A stretch of 64,000 nt of DNA, taken from positions 186,001 through 250,000 of the forward strand of contig NZ_SZPZ01000005.1 of NCBI RefSeq assembly GCF_005233875.1, in the 5' to 3' direction. The notes below the pieces were generated by a model that saw only the letters and a program-made list of their open reading frames with translations, searched no databases and was not told where the DNA came from. Below, piece by piece: positions 26,708-37,508 of the stretch (the first letter of the stretch is position 1; each line of letters starts with the position of its first letter). A program made the translations under genes and the position numbers. Source of the DNA: Kribbella jiaozuonensis. GTDB taxonomy: Bacteria; Actinomycetota; Actinomycetes; Propionibacteriales; Kribbellaceae.

Positions 26708-26736
26708 TTCCGATGAGAGCGTTCTCACGCCACGAT
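26708..26736 (+). promoter_or_regulatory. Importer promoter with LacI-type operator in the spacer
   Basis: TTCCGA (26708-26713) and CACGAT (26731-26736) are 17 bases apart with TGAGAGCGTTCTCA (26714-26727) at the start of the spacer. The arrangement is the same as at the GH16 promoter, and the identity extends two bases past the palindrome (CACG). Confidence 0.72.
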
Positions 26737-26793
26737 GCACTGGCCCACCGGCTCAGGGTGGGCCATCCGCCAACAGATGCACAGGAGGAACCG

Positions 26794-28476
26794 ATGCGAG
26801 CACGACGTACCGTCGCGCTGGCCCTCACGGGCTTGCTCGCGGCAGCCACGCTGGCTGCCTGCAGTAACGGGGACGGGAAGACCGAAAGCAGCGGGTCGAG
26901 CAGTGGCGCGACCGTGCTGAACATCGGCATGCCGAACGGGCCGCAGACCGAGAACCACAACCCGTTCCTCGGCTCCTCCGCCGGCGCCTCGTTGGGCTAC
27001 CGCTGGATGATCTTCGAGCCGCTGGTGATGATCAACGGGATCAAGCCGACCGAGCCGGGCAAGCCCTGGCTGGCGACCGAGTGGACGTGGGACGCGAATT
27101 ACACCAAGCTCTCGCTGACCATCCGGGACGGCGTGAAGTTCTCCGACGGCCAGCCGATGACCGCCGACGACGTCGCGTACTCGTTCGAGCTGCGGAAGAA
27201 GTACGACGGCCTGAACCAGGACGCGATCCCGTACGGCACGATCACCGCGTCCGGCAACAAGGTGGACCTGACCTTCACCCGGTCGCAGTTCACCAACCAG
27301 AACAAGATCCTGACCGTCTTCGTGGTCCCGAAGCACCAGTGGTCCACGCTCAAGGACCCGACCCAGGACACGCTGAAGAACCCGATCGGCACCGGCCCGT
27401 ACACGGTCAAGTCGTTCACCCCGCAGACCACCACGCTGACGTTGCGGGACTCGTACTGGCAGGACCTCCCGAAGGTCAAGGAACTGCGGTACACGTCGTA
27501 CAACGACAACAACGCGCAGACCACCGCGCTGGCCAACGGCTCGTCGGAGTGGAGCTTCGTCTTCGTCCCGAACGTCAAGGCCGTCTACCAGGACAAGGAC
27601 CCGAAGAACCACAAGCTCTGGTTCCCGGCGAACCTCGGTATCCACGGTCTGTGGATCAACACCACCAAGAAGCCGTTCGACAACCCGGCCCTGCGCCGTG
27701 CGATGAACCTGGTGATCAACCGCGACGACATCTTCAACCAGGGTGAGGCCGGCTACTTCTACCCGAAGGTCGAGTCCGTCACCGGGATCCCGACCCCGGC
27801 CGGTGACTCGTTCATCGCCCCGGAGTACAAGGACAAGAAGCACGCGGTCGACGTCGACGGCGCGAAGAAGGAGCTCACCGACGCGGGCTTCAAGCTCGAG
27901 GGCGACGTACTGAAGGACCCGACCGGCAAGCCGGTGACGATCACGCTGACCGACCCGGCCGGCTGGTCCGACTACATCACCGACCTGGAGATCATCAAGG
28001 ACAACCTGTCCACGATCGGCATCAAGGCGACCGTCGACAAGGCCAACCAGGACGCGTGGTTCAAGAACATCGACGAGGGCAACTTCGACGCCGCGATGCA
28101 CTGGACCAACGGCGGCGCGACGCCGTTCGACATCTACCAGAACATCATGGACGGCAAGATCCTGAAGCCGGTCGGCAAGGGCGGCGTGAGCGGCAACTAC
28201 GGCCGGTTCAACAGCCCGGAGGCGACCAAGGCGCTGGACCAGTACGCCAACGCCGCGGACGACGCGACCCGCACCACCGCGCTGAACACGCTGCAGAAGA
28301 TCATGGTCGAGCAGATGCCGATCATCCCCACCTCGGCGTCCAACGTCGGCGGTCTCTACAGCACGAAGAACTGGGTCGGCTGGCCCGATGAGCAGAACCA
28401 GTACGGGCCGGCGCAGCCGACCCAGCAGAACGCTCTGCAGATCATCCTCAACCTGAAGCCCGCCGGCAGCCAGTGA
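26794..28476 (+). CDS. Opp/Dpp-type substrate-binding lipoprotein
   Basis: 560-residue family 5 solute-binding protein. Lipoprotein signal ending LAAC, then the family 5 landmarks: 'LATEWTWDANYTKLSLTIRDGVKFSDGQPMTADDVAYSF', 'GTGPYTVKSF' and 'LRRAMNLVINRDDIF'. Family 5 proteins bind peptides, but a distinct branch binds beta-gluco-, manno- or xylo-oligosaccharides. The flanking GH16, GH1 and shared operator favour laminari-oligosaccharides here (inference). AGGAGG precedes the ATG. A strong hairpin follows the gene. Confidence 0.9.
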   Translation: MRARRTVALALTGLLAAATLAACSNGDGKTESSGSSSGATVLNIGMPNGPQTENHNPFLGSSAGASLGYRWMIFEPLVMINGIKPTEPGKPWLATEWTWDANYTKLSLTIRDGVKFSDGQPMTADDVAYSFELRKKYDGLNQDAIPYGTITASGNKVDLTFTRSQFTNQNKILTVFVVPKHQWSTLKDPTQDTLKNPIGTGPYTVKSFTPQTTTLTLRDSYWQDLPKVKELRYTSYNDNNAQTTALANGSSEWSFVFVPNVKAVYQDKDPKNHKLWFPANLGIHGLWINTTKKPFDNPALRRAMNLVINRDDIFNQGEAGYFYPKVESVTGIPTPAGDSFIAPEYKDKKHAVDVDGAKKELTDAGFKLEGDVLKDPTGKPVTITLTDPAGWSDYITDLEIIKDNLSTIGIKATVDKANQDAWFKNIDEGNFDAAMHWTNGGATPFDIYQNIMDGKILKPVGKGGVSGNYGRFNSPEATKALDQYANAADDATRTTALNTLQKIMVEQMPIIPTSASNVGGLYSTKNWVGWPDEQNQYGPAQPTQQNALQIILNLKPAGSQ

Positions 28477-28483
28477 TTCCGGA

Positions 28484-28518
28484 CCGCGGCGCCGGGGGCC
28501 ACTCCCCCGGCGCCGCGG
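28484..28518 (+). terminator. Intra-operon hairpin (attenuator or mRNA stabiliser)
   Basis: Perfect 15-bp stem CCGCGGCGCCGGGGG / CCCCCGGCGCCGCGG with a CCACT loop between the binding-protein gene and the ATPase. Such a structure would let the binding protein be made in excess over the membrane components by partial termination or 3' protection. Confidence 0.65.
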
Positions 28519-28536
28519 ACCCACGATTGGAGACCC

Positions 28537-29546
28537 ATGACGGTCACCGAGACCGAGGTCGTTCTGGAGGCGGAAGGCCTCACCAAACACTTCCCGGTAC
28601 GACGGGGCGTCCGTGATCTGCTGTCCCGCGAGCACAAGGTCGTGCACGCGGTCGACGACATCAAGCTCACGCTCCGCCGGGGCCGGGTGACCGCGCTGGT
28701 CGGCGAGTCCGGATCGGGCAAGTCGACGGTCGCGCGGCTGATGGCCCAGCTGTACGGGCGGACGGCCGGTGACATCCGCCTGCACGGCGAGTCCGTCACG
28801 GTGCGCGGCGGCCGCAAGTTCCGCGCGTATGCGCGCCGCGTGCAGATGATCTTCCAGGACCCGTTCGCCTCGCTGAACCCGACGCACACCGTCCGGTACC
28901 ACCTGACCCGGTCGTTGAAGATCCACGGTCGCGCCGGCGAACTCGAGCAGAACCTCCGCGACCTGCTGGAGCGCGTGCAACTCACGCCTCCGGAGCGGTA
29001 CCTCGACAAGTTCCCGCACGAGCTGTCCGGTGGCCAACGGCAACGGGTTTCGATCGCCCGCGCGCTCGGCGCCGATCCCGAGGCGTTGCTCGCGGACGAG
29101 CCGGTCTCGATGCTCGACGTCTCGATCCGCCTCGGCGTACTCAATCTCCTGCGTGACCTGAAGGAACGGCTCAACCTCGCCATCCTCTACATCACCCACG
29201 ACATCGCGTCCGCTCGGTACTTCGCCGACGAGACCCTGGTGATGTACGCCGGTCGCCTGGTCGAGGGCGGCGAATCGGAAACCGTCACGCAGCACCCGGC
29301 CCACCCGTACACGCAACTGCTGATCGACAGCGCGCCCGACCCCGACCGCCTCGGCGAGCTCAGTACGCCGGAGGACCAGGCCGGCGGCGAACCGCCCAGC
29401 CTGATCGCACCGCCCACCGGCTGCCGGTTCCACCCGCGCTGCGTACACGCGATGCCGAAGTGCTCGACCGAGCTGCCGCCCCGCTTCGAGCTGCCCGCCC
29501 AAGGTCACTGGGCCGCGTGCTGGCTCTACGAGGAAGGGGCCACTCG

Positions 29547-29550
<4 letters not shown>
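28537..29550 (+). CDS. Opp-type ABC ATPase (OppF-like)
   Basis: 337-residue ATPase. Walker A GESGSGKS, Q-loop 'MIFQDPFASLNPTHTVRYHL', signature LSGGQRQR, Walker B 'ALLADEPVSMLD' and H-loop 'YITHD' are intact. The C-terminal oligopeptide/oligosaccharide extension has the four-cysteine pattern 'GCRFHPRC...MPKCS...ACWL', which in OppD/F-type ATPases can bind an iron-sulfur cluster. Its stop overlaps the next permease start. Confidence 0.9.
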
Positions 29551-30527
<977 letters not shown>

Positions 30528-30528
30528 C

Positions 30529-31563
30529 GTGTCCGCACCAACCAGCACCATCACCGCGGTCACCCCGGAAGGGCCGGAAGTCGCGGCTGTTCCCGCCAAG
30601 CGCCGCCGGCTGCGGTTCATCGCGAACCCGAAGGCCGCGACCGGCCTCGTCGTACTCGCGTTCTTCTGCCTGATCGCGATCATCGGCCCGTGGATCGCGC
30701 CGTTCGACCCGTCGGCGCGCAGCAGTGACCTGATCCAGCCGCCGTCGGGCAAGCACTGGTTCGGTACGACGCACCTCGGCCAGGACATCTTCAGCCAGGT
30801 TCTCGTCGGCACGCGTGGGGTGATGTTCGTCGGCCTGCTGGCCGGCCTGGTCGCGACTACGTTGTCGATCCTGATCGGCGTCAGCGCGGGCTTCCTCGGC
30901 GGCGCCGCGGACGACAGTCTGTCCGCGTTGTCGAACGTCTTCCTGGTGATCCCGGCGCTGCCGCTGATCATCATCGTTGCCTCAACCATCCCATCGGCCG
31001 GCGACCTGATGGTTGCCCTGGTCATCGGTTTCACCTCGTGGGCCTGGGGCGCACGCGTCCTTCGCGCGCAGACGCTGTCCTTACGACGGCGCGATTACGT
31101 CGAGGCGGCGCGGGCGACGGGTGAGAGCACCTGGCGGCTGATCACCTTCGAGATCATGCCGAACCTGACCGCGATCATCGCGTCCGGTTTCGTCGGTACG
31201 GTGATCTTCGCGGTGATGTCCGAGATCACGCTGGCGTTCATCGGCATCTCGACGATCTCCGAGTGGAACTGGGGCACGATCCTGTTCTGGGCGCAGAGCC
31301 AGCAGGCGTTGGCTCAAGGCGCGTGGTGGTGGTTCGTCCCGGCCGGCCTGGCGATCGCGGTTCTCGGTACGGCGCTGTCGCTGATCAACTTCGGCATCGA
31401 CGAGTTCGTCAGCCCGCGGTTGCGGTCCAGCGGTCACACCCGGGTGAAGACCAAGGACGGCCATTCGGTCCGGATGCGGGTCGGGTTCACCCCGGTCCTG
31501 TCGTCGTCGCGCGAGCCGGTGACCCCCGTCGTACCTCGCAGTCATCAGGAGGAGGTCGCGTGA
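30529..31563 (+). CDS. Opp-type ABC permease (OppC-like)
   Basis: 344-residue permease. A hydrophilic N-terminus, then 'NPKAATGLVVLAFFCLIAIIGPWIAPFDP' and 'GTTHLGQDIFSQVLVGTRGVMFVGL', both OppC hallmarks, and the EAA loop 'DYVEAARATGESTWRLITFEIMPNL'. The C-terminal tail of about 50 residues after the last helix is longer than usual and basic. GTG start with GGAAGGAGG upstream, one base after the preceding stop codon. Confidence 0.9.
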   Translation: MSAPTSTITAVTPEGPEVAAVPAKRRRLRFIANPKAATGLVVLAFFCLIAIIGPWIAPFDPSARSSDLIQPPSGKHWFGTTHLGQDIFSQVLVGTRGVMFVGLLAGLVATTLSILIGVSAGFLGGAADDSLSALSNVFLVIPALPLIIIVASTIPSAGDLMVALVIGFTSWAWGARVLRAQTLSLRRRDYVEAARATGESTWRLITFEIMPNLTAIIASGFVGTVIFAVMSEITLAFIGISTISEWNWGTILFWAQSQQALAQGAWWWFVPAGLAIAVLGTALSLINFGIDEFVSPRLRSSGHTRVKTKDGHSVRMRVGFTPVLSSSREPVTPVVPRSHQEEVA

Positions 31564-32558
31564 AGACACCCGTACTCGAGATCAAGAACTTCCATGTCGA
31601 CTACGGTCTCGGCGACGAGGCGGTGCAGGCAGTCCGCGACGTGACGCTGACGTTGCACCGCGGCGAAGTACTCGGCCTGGCCGGCGAGAGCGGTAGCGGG
31701 AAGTCGACGCTGGCGTACGGCGTGACGCGACTGCTGCCGCCGCCCGGCGTGATCAGCGGCGGCTCGGTGATCTACCACCCGCCGACCGGCGACTCGTACG
31801 ACGTGATGGCGCTGACCGATGCGGAGCTGCGGAAGTTCCGCTGGGCCGAGACGTCGATCGTGTTCCAGGGCGCGATGAACTCGCTGAACCCGGTGCACAA
31901 GATCTCCACCCAGATGATCGACGTGGTCAAGGCACACGAGCCGCAGCTGAGTCCGTCGGCACGGATCGCACGGGCGCAGGAGATGCTCAAGCTGGTCGGG
32001 ATCTCGGCCGACCGGATGGACGCGTACCCACACCAGCTCTCCGGCGGGATGCGGCAGCGGGTGATGATCGGGATGGCGCTCGTCCTCGAGCCGCAGGTCG
32101 TGATCATGGACGAGCCGACCACCGCACTCGACGTGGTGATGCAGCGGCAGATCCTGGCGCAGCTGGTGGAACTACGGGAACGCCTCGGCTTCTCTGTCCT
32201 CTTCATCACGCACGACCTGTCGCTGCTGGTCGAGTTCTCTGACCGGATCGCGATCATGTACGGCGGCCGTATCGTCGAGCAGGCGCGCTCCGGCGACCTG
32301 TACAAGGACTCGTTGCACCCCTACAGCGAGGGCCTGCTGAAGTCCTTCCCTGCCTTGCGAGGCGAACGGCGCGAGCTGTCCGGCATTCCAGGTTCTCCGC
32401 CCGACCTGCGCGGCATGCCGTCAGGCTGCTCTTTCCACCCCCGCTGCCCGCAGGCCTTCGAGCGTTGCTCCACGGAGATTCCCGTGCTGGGAATCCCGGC
32501 GGCACGCAACGACCCCACCCGTTCCGTCGCGTGCTGGCTGCCCGGCCGCACGGCTTAG
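31560..32558 (+). CDS. Opp-type ABC ATPase (OppD-like)
   Basis: 332-residue ATPase. Walker A GESGSGKS, Q-loop 'IVFQGAMNSLNPVHKI', signature LSGGMRQR, Walker B 'VVIMDEPTTALD' and H-loop 'FITHD' are intact; the C-terminal cysteine cluster 'GCSFHPRCPQAFERCS...ACWL' is present. The starting GTG overlaps the permease stop and follows AGGAGGAGG. With the OppF-like protein it forms the nucleotide-binding heterodimer. Confidence 0.9.
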   Translation: MKTPVLEIKNFHVDYGLGDEAVQAVRDVTLTLHRGEVLGLAGESGSGKSTLAYGVTRLLPPPGVISGGSVIYHPPTGDSYDVMALTDAELRKFRWAETSIVFQGAMNSLNPVHKISTQMIDVVKAHEPQLSPSARIARAQEMLKLVGISADRMDAYPHQLSGGMRQRVMIGMALVLEPQVVIMDEPTTALDVVMQRQILAQLVELRERLGFSVLFITHDLSLLVEFSDRIAIMYGGRIVEQARSGDLYKDSLHPYSEGLLKSFPALRGERRELSGIPGSPPDLRGMPSGCSFHPRCPQAFERCSTEIPVLGIPAARNDPTRSVACWLPGRTA

Positions 32559-32568
32559 AAAGGCGATT

Positions 32569-33960
<1,392 letters not shown>

Positions 33961-33972
33961 GGTCGTCGGTGG

Positions 33973-34443
33973 CTACTCGGCGATCTCGCGCCCGTGGGCA
34001 GTCAGCGCCCAGATGATCAGCAGGTTCATCGCGATCATCGTGAGCGACCAGGCCGGACTGGCGGCCAGGAATCCGACGTTCACGATCGCACTCGCCATGG
34101 CCACCAGGACACCGACGATCCGGGCCCACATTTTGCCGGCGAACACGGCCAGTCCGGCTGCGGCGATGACGACACCACCGACGATGTGGACCCAACCCCA
34201 GACCGTGTAGTCGACCTGCACGGCGAGCCCTGACTTCTCGACCTGGTAGTAGCCGTCCTCGAACAGCGCCACGAGTCCCTGGAGCACATGGAAGACCCCG
34301 AGCAGCACCATGATCACGCCGGCGAACGCGATCCAGCCCACCCAGCCCGACATCATGGTGGGCGGGACACCGTGCCTCCGGCCCGGTTCAGCCACGTCAG
34401 CTGCTTCGCTCGATTTCGTGGAGTTCGACGTGGAATGCGACAT
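33973..34443 (-). CDS. DUF7144-type four-helix membrane protein
   Basis: 156-residue membrane protein. After a Ser/Thr-rich 30-residue N-terminus come four helices, with the family pieces 'GVFHVLQGLVALFEDGYY', 'WGWVHIVGGVVIAAAGLAVF' and 'KMWARIVGVLVAMASAIVNVGFL'. The function is unknown. A paralogue lies 1.2 kb away at 35609. An inverted repeat GCCTCATCC-N5-GGATGAGGC lies 58 bases upstream, shared with two other genes of this region. AGGGGAG precedes the ATG. Confidence 0.8.
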   Translation of the reverse strand: MSHSTSNSTKSSEAADVAEPGRRHGVPPTMMSGWVGWIAFAGVIMVLLGVFHVLQGLVALFEDGYYQVEKSGLAVQVDYTVWGWVHIVGGVVIAAAGLAVFAGKMWARIVGVLVAMASAIVNVGFLAASPAWSLTMIAMNLLIIWALTAHGREIAE

Positions 34444-34500
34444 GGCCGTCTCCCCTCGATGGAATCCTCGGCTCCAGCCTTCGCCCAGTCGGCCCCGCTT

Positions 34501-34523
34501 GCCTCATCCGGCGAGGATGAGGC
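34501..34523. promoter_or_regulatory. Inverted repeat GCCTCATCC-N5-GGATGAGGC, copy 1
   Basis: Perfect 9-bp arms with a 5-base spacer between the DUF7144 gene (minus) and a plus-strand membrane protein gene. Related 9-5-9 elements occur at 35504-35526 and 37473-37495. Likely operator of an unidentified regulator. Confidence 0.6.
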
Positions 34524-34555
34524 AGGCCCGGCCTGAAAATGACACATTCCTGAGG

Positions 34556-35308
34556 GTGAGTGAGGCGCAGCGGCGATCCGGTGCCGAACAACCCGACGCC
34601 CGCGGACCACGAGGCGTAGGCCGGCTGGTCTGGTGGTGGTGTGCCTGTCTGGTGGCCGGGGTCGGAACGGTTTGCGTGCTCGCCCAATGGGGGGTGTCGG
34701 CGACAGTCGTCTTCGTGGGGCTCGGCGCGCTGGTGGCGGCCGTCGTCGCCTCATCGATCTGGTCGGGCGACTTCGTCCAGGGAGCGACGCGCAAGATCAC
34801 CCTGACGACAGTTGCCGGCGCTGTTCTCGGACCGGCGGTGGCCGGACTGGTCGGAGCCTTCGGCGCCGTCGGCCTGTTGATCGTGCTGATTCTGATCGGT
34901 ACGACGCCGGCGCTCGTCACGTGGGTCCGAACCCGATGGTTCGCGGCCGGCGGCAATCCGTCGCAACAGCGCCAGCCGGACGGCGCGGTCCCGATCCGGC
35001 CCGCCGAGGAGCAGCCGACCGCACAGGGGCAACCGCGGACGGAGACAACGCCGGAAGCGGAGGCGCAGTCGGATCTTGGTCAGCTCGACGACGAGGCGCT
35101 CTGCCTGGCGTGGCGCCGGAGCTTCGTCCAGCTGGAGGCGGCGTCGTCGGCATACGAGCGCTTGACCCTGATCGCGCGGCGGCAGCAGTACCTCGACGAA
35201 CTCGAGCGGCGATCGCCGCGCGGACTCGCGGCCTGGTTCGCCTCGGGTGCGCGCGCGTCCGGTGACCCGTTGCCCTACATCCACGGAGCCCGGCGCCCGA
35301 CCGAGTGA
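34556..35308 (+). CDS. Actinobacterial membrane protein of unknown function
   Basis: 250-residue protein. Two to four hydrophobic segments between about 20 and 110 are followed by a polar Gln/Pro-rich linker and a conserved C-terminal block 'DEALCLAWRRSFVQLE...RQQYLDELERRSPRGLAAWFASGARASGDP' that I recognise from other actinobacterial proteins of unknown function. No enzymatic motif. The start is uncertain: GTG at 34556 (GAGG adjacent) or ATG at 34517, which lies inside the inverted repeat. Confidence 0.65.
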   Translation: MSEAQRRSGAEQPDARGPRGVGRLVWWWCACLVAGVGTVCVLAQWGVSATVVFVGLGALVAAVVASSIWSGDFVQGATRKITLTTVAGAVLGPAVAGLVGAFGAVGLLIVLILIGTTPALVTWVRTRWFAAGGNPSQQRQPDGAVPIRPAEEQPTAQGQPRTETTPEAEAQSDLGQLDDEALCLAWRRSFVQLEAASSAYERLTLIARRQQYLDELERRSPRGLAAWFASGARASGDPLPYIHGARRPTE

Positions 35309-35608
35309 CAGGTACCGACGGGACGAGATCGTCCGCCGAGGATGACGCGCGTCCGGCCGACCGCGCCTACGGTCGGCCTATAGGTGGAGCGTGCGACGGA
35401 TCGTCAGGATCGATCCGGACGCACCCGCCGGCGTCGCTCTTGGTGTCATTCTCTGAGGGGTGGATGGCGCCAAGAGCCGTCAGCCGCAGCGGCTCGGCGG
35501 CCGGATTCATCCGCGTGGGGTGAGGTGCGGGGTGCGTCGACGGAGACACCATCCAGAGGAGGAGCCGCCGGTTCCGGCGGTACCTGACGCACGAAGGGGG
35601 ATGTCGAA
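35309..35608. other. Intergenic region with one operator-like repeat
   Basis: 300 bases with no supported reading frame. It holds the third member of the local inverted-repeat family (35504-35526) and a GAAGGGGG ribosome site for the next gene. No other structure stands out. Confidence 0.5.
35504..35526. promoter_or_regulatory. Inverted repeat GATTCATCC-N5-GGGTGAGGT, copy 2
   Basis: Matches GCCTCATCC-N5-GGATGAGGC at 7 of 9 bases in each arm with the same 5-base spacer, 83 bases upstream of the second DUF7144 gene. Confidence 0.5.
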
Positions 35609-36097
35609 ATGGCTGCGAAACGGGCCGGGGCGGCCATGACCGGTTTGGTCGTGTTCGCGGGTGTGATGCTCGTCATCACCGGGCTGGTCAACGTGTTCGA
35701 AGGATTTGTTGCTCTGTTCAACGACGAGCGTCTGGTGATCACGCCGGAGCATTTCGTCGTCGTGGATCTGACCGGCTGGGGATGGGTTCTGCTGATCTCC
35801 GGGCTGCTCCTGCTGGCCGCAGGATGCGGTGTGCTGGCGGCGCAGTCGTGGGCCAGGATCACGGCGATCATCCTCGTGGGGCTGCACGCCGTACTGCAGA
35901 TCCTGTCGCTCGGCGCCTACCCGGTGTGGTCACTGCTGATGGTCGCGCTGGACATCGCCGTGCTGTACGCGCTGACCTCCGGGTGGGGTGAGGCGCGCGA
36001 CCGGATCGGCCGGCGCTCCGAGGACGCCGCCTGGGACGGCCAGCAGAGCAACACTCAACCAAGCGCGACCGAAGAGCGCGTACCACCGATGGCGTAG
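35609..36097 (+). CDS. DUF7144-type four-helix membrane protein (paralogue)
   Basis: 162-residue membrane protein, paralogous to the gene at 33973-34443 ('GLVNVFEGFVALFNDE', 'WGWVLLISGLLLLAAGCGVLAAQSWARITAIILVGLHAVLQI'). Four helices plus a polar 30-residue C-terminal tail. GAAGGGGG lies upstream of the ATG. The function is unknown; the conserved EG-FVALF and WGW segments suggest a common structural role in the membrane. Confidence 0.8.
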   Translation: MAAKRAGAAMTGLVVFAGVMLVITGLVNVFEGFVALFNDERLVITPEHFVVVDLTGWGWVLLISGLLLLAAGCGVLAAQSWARITAIILVGLHAVLQILSLGAYPVWSLLMVALDIAVLYALTSGWGEARDRIGRRSEDAAWDGQQSNTQPSATEERVPPMA

Positions 36098-36125
36098 CGG
36101 CAGCCGCCCGTGGATCCGCTCGGCG

Positions 36126-36737
36126 TCAGGGCCGGCGCACGACCGTCGTGTGCCGGCGCGGCCAGCGCGGCCGGCTGAGGAGCACCCGTACGGAGAACTC
36201 GTCCACCTGGTACTGCGCCCCCGGCGACCCCTGCGATCCGGTGTCCGAGCCGAAGGTGACTTCCTCGATGCTGAGCCGGTGATTTCGACCGAGCCGGTCG
36301 TGATAGCCGACCAGCCTGCCGTCCACGCGCAGGAAGGTCTTGCCGCTGGTGTGCCAGTCGAGGCGCAACTCCGTGAAGCGCGTGCTGGGTGTCGGCAACT
36401 GACCCAGGTCATGAACGACCCGTTGCAGCTTGACCCGGATGAGGGCCTGGCGGGTCGTCAGTGGCTCGAGTCCCAGGTCGAACGCGTCCCCGAGCTGAAG
36501 GATCCGCAACGAGGAACTGACCGTCGGCGCCGGATGCTTGATCCGTAGCAGGCAGCTGAGCCCGATGACGTCGAGGAGCGGCGTGTCGAGCCGGTAGCGC
36601 AGGATCCGGCCGGGTCCGATCGGCAACGCGCCGTCGGCCGGATCCACTGAGGGTGCGCCCGGCGAGAGGCTGCCGGGCAGACCCTGGCAGGTCGGCGGGA
36701 CAGGATCCGGGAACTCTGACGACACCCTGCGCAGCAT
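36126..36737 (-). CDS. Hypothetical protein with LamG-like segment
   Basis: 203-residue protein of unknown function. The C-terminal half has a strand pattern 'LRLDWHTSGKTFLRVDGRLVGYHDRLGRNHRLSIEEVTFGSDTG' like concanavalin/LamG folds, where a 'DW...G...vDG' hairpin is common; residues 110-200 fit such a sheet. The N-terminus is Pro/Ser-rich with no clear signal peptide. ATG chosen because GGGGAG lies five bases upstream; an ATG at 36833 would add 32 residues with no ribosome site. Its real existence is likely but not certain. Confidence 0.5.
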   Translation of the reverse strand: MLRRVSSEFPDPVPPTCQGLPGSLSPGAPSVDPADGALPIGPGRILRYRLDTPLLDVIGLSCLLRIKHPAPTVSSSLRILQLGDAFDLGLEPLTTRQALIRVKLQRVVHDLGQLPTPSTRFTELRLDWHTSGKTFLRVDGRLVGYHDRLGRNHRLSIEEVTFGSDTGSQGSPGAQYQVDEFSVRVLLSRPRWPRRHTTVVRRP

Positions 36738-36920
36738 GCTGCTCTCCCCCATCCCGGCTGTTCCTACGAAGGCGAACCCGCGGCTCGCCCTGGTGCCGGC
36801 GATGACCCTGGCGCAGAGCCTCATTGCGATCATCGGGTGAGCATCAGGGCGAGCCTGTTCCGCCGGCTCGGCGCCGCGTCGTCACGCGCGCCGGCGGGCG
36901 CTATGCGGTTCCGGAGCCCG

Positions 36921-37412
36921 CTACTGGGCGATCATCTCGCGCAGTTCGGCCTCCTGCTCGGCCGAGAGGTTCGACTCGATCAGCTCGGGCCGCAGCCCGC
37001 GCTCGTCGAAGGCCGCTTTCACCTTGTCGCCCACAGCGTCGCTCGACATCAGGAAGAGTGCCGAGGTTCCGGGGGTGATCTTGTCGCGGGCAGACTTGAT
37101 GAAGTTGTCGTCGATGCCGACGTCGCTCAGCGATCCCGCCAGCGCACCGGTCGCGGCACCGATGGCCGCACCGAGGAACGGAACAAGGAAGATCAGCCCG
37201 AACAGCATGCCCCAGAACATGCCGCCCATCGCCCCGGCGCCCGCGAGGCTGTGCAACTGCCGGGTCTTGGGCTTCTTCTTACCCGGCTCCCAGGACACCG
37301 TCGCCGCGTCGTGCACCTGGATGAGCTGTTGTTTGGCCAGCATCTCCAATGTTCCGACCGCGTCCTGGGCTGCTGTCGGGCTCTCGAACTTCCACACCGT
37401 CAGTGTCGCCAT
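36921..37412 (-). CDS. DUF1269 family protein
   Basis: 163-residue protein: an N-terminal ferredoxin-like region ('TLTVWKFESPTAAQDAVGTLEMLAKQQLIQVHDAATVSW'), a Gly/Ala-rich double hydrophobic hairpin ('GGMFWGMLFGLIFLVPFLGAAIGAATGAL') and a C-terminal region 'SALFLMSSDAVGDKVKAAF'. This matches the DUF1269 layout, a stress-linked membrane-associated family without known activity. GGGAG precedes the ATG. The third copy of the local inverted repeat lies 61 bases upstream. Confidence 0.85.
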   Translation of the reverse strand: MATLTVWKFESPTAAQDAVGTLEMLAKQQLIQVHDAATVSWEPGKKKPKTRQLHSLAGAGAMGGMFWGMLFGLIFLVPFLGAAIGAATGALAGSLSDVGIDDNFIKSARDKITPGTSALFLMSSDAVGDKVKAAFDERGLRPELIESNLSAEQEAELREMIAQ

Positions 37413-37472
37413 CGTGCACTCCCTTGGTCGGTCTGTCCGTCATCAGCAGCCTCGACCGACGACAAGCCCGAC

Positions 37473-37495
37473 GCCTCATCCCCACCGGATGAACG
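37473..37495. promoter_or_regulatory. Inverted repeat GCCTCATCC-N5-GGATGAACG, copy 3
   Basis: Left arm identical to copy 1, same 5-base spacer, right arm matching at 6 bases before diverging (a shifted GAGGC follows). It lies 61 bases upstream of the DUF1269 start, almost the same distance as copy 1 from its gene (58). Confidence 0.5.
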
Positions 37496-37508
37496 AGGCC
37501 GCGGTACC

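Noticed and set aside
36815..36845. GCCTCATTG...GGGTGAGC as a fourth copy of the 9-5-9 inverted repeat
   Set aside because: Arms are shorter and the spacer is 8 bases, so it does not fit the pattern of the other three.
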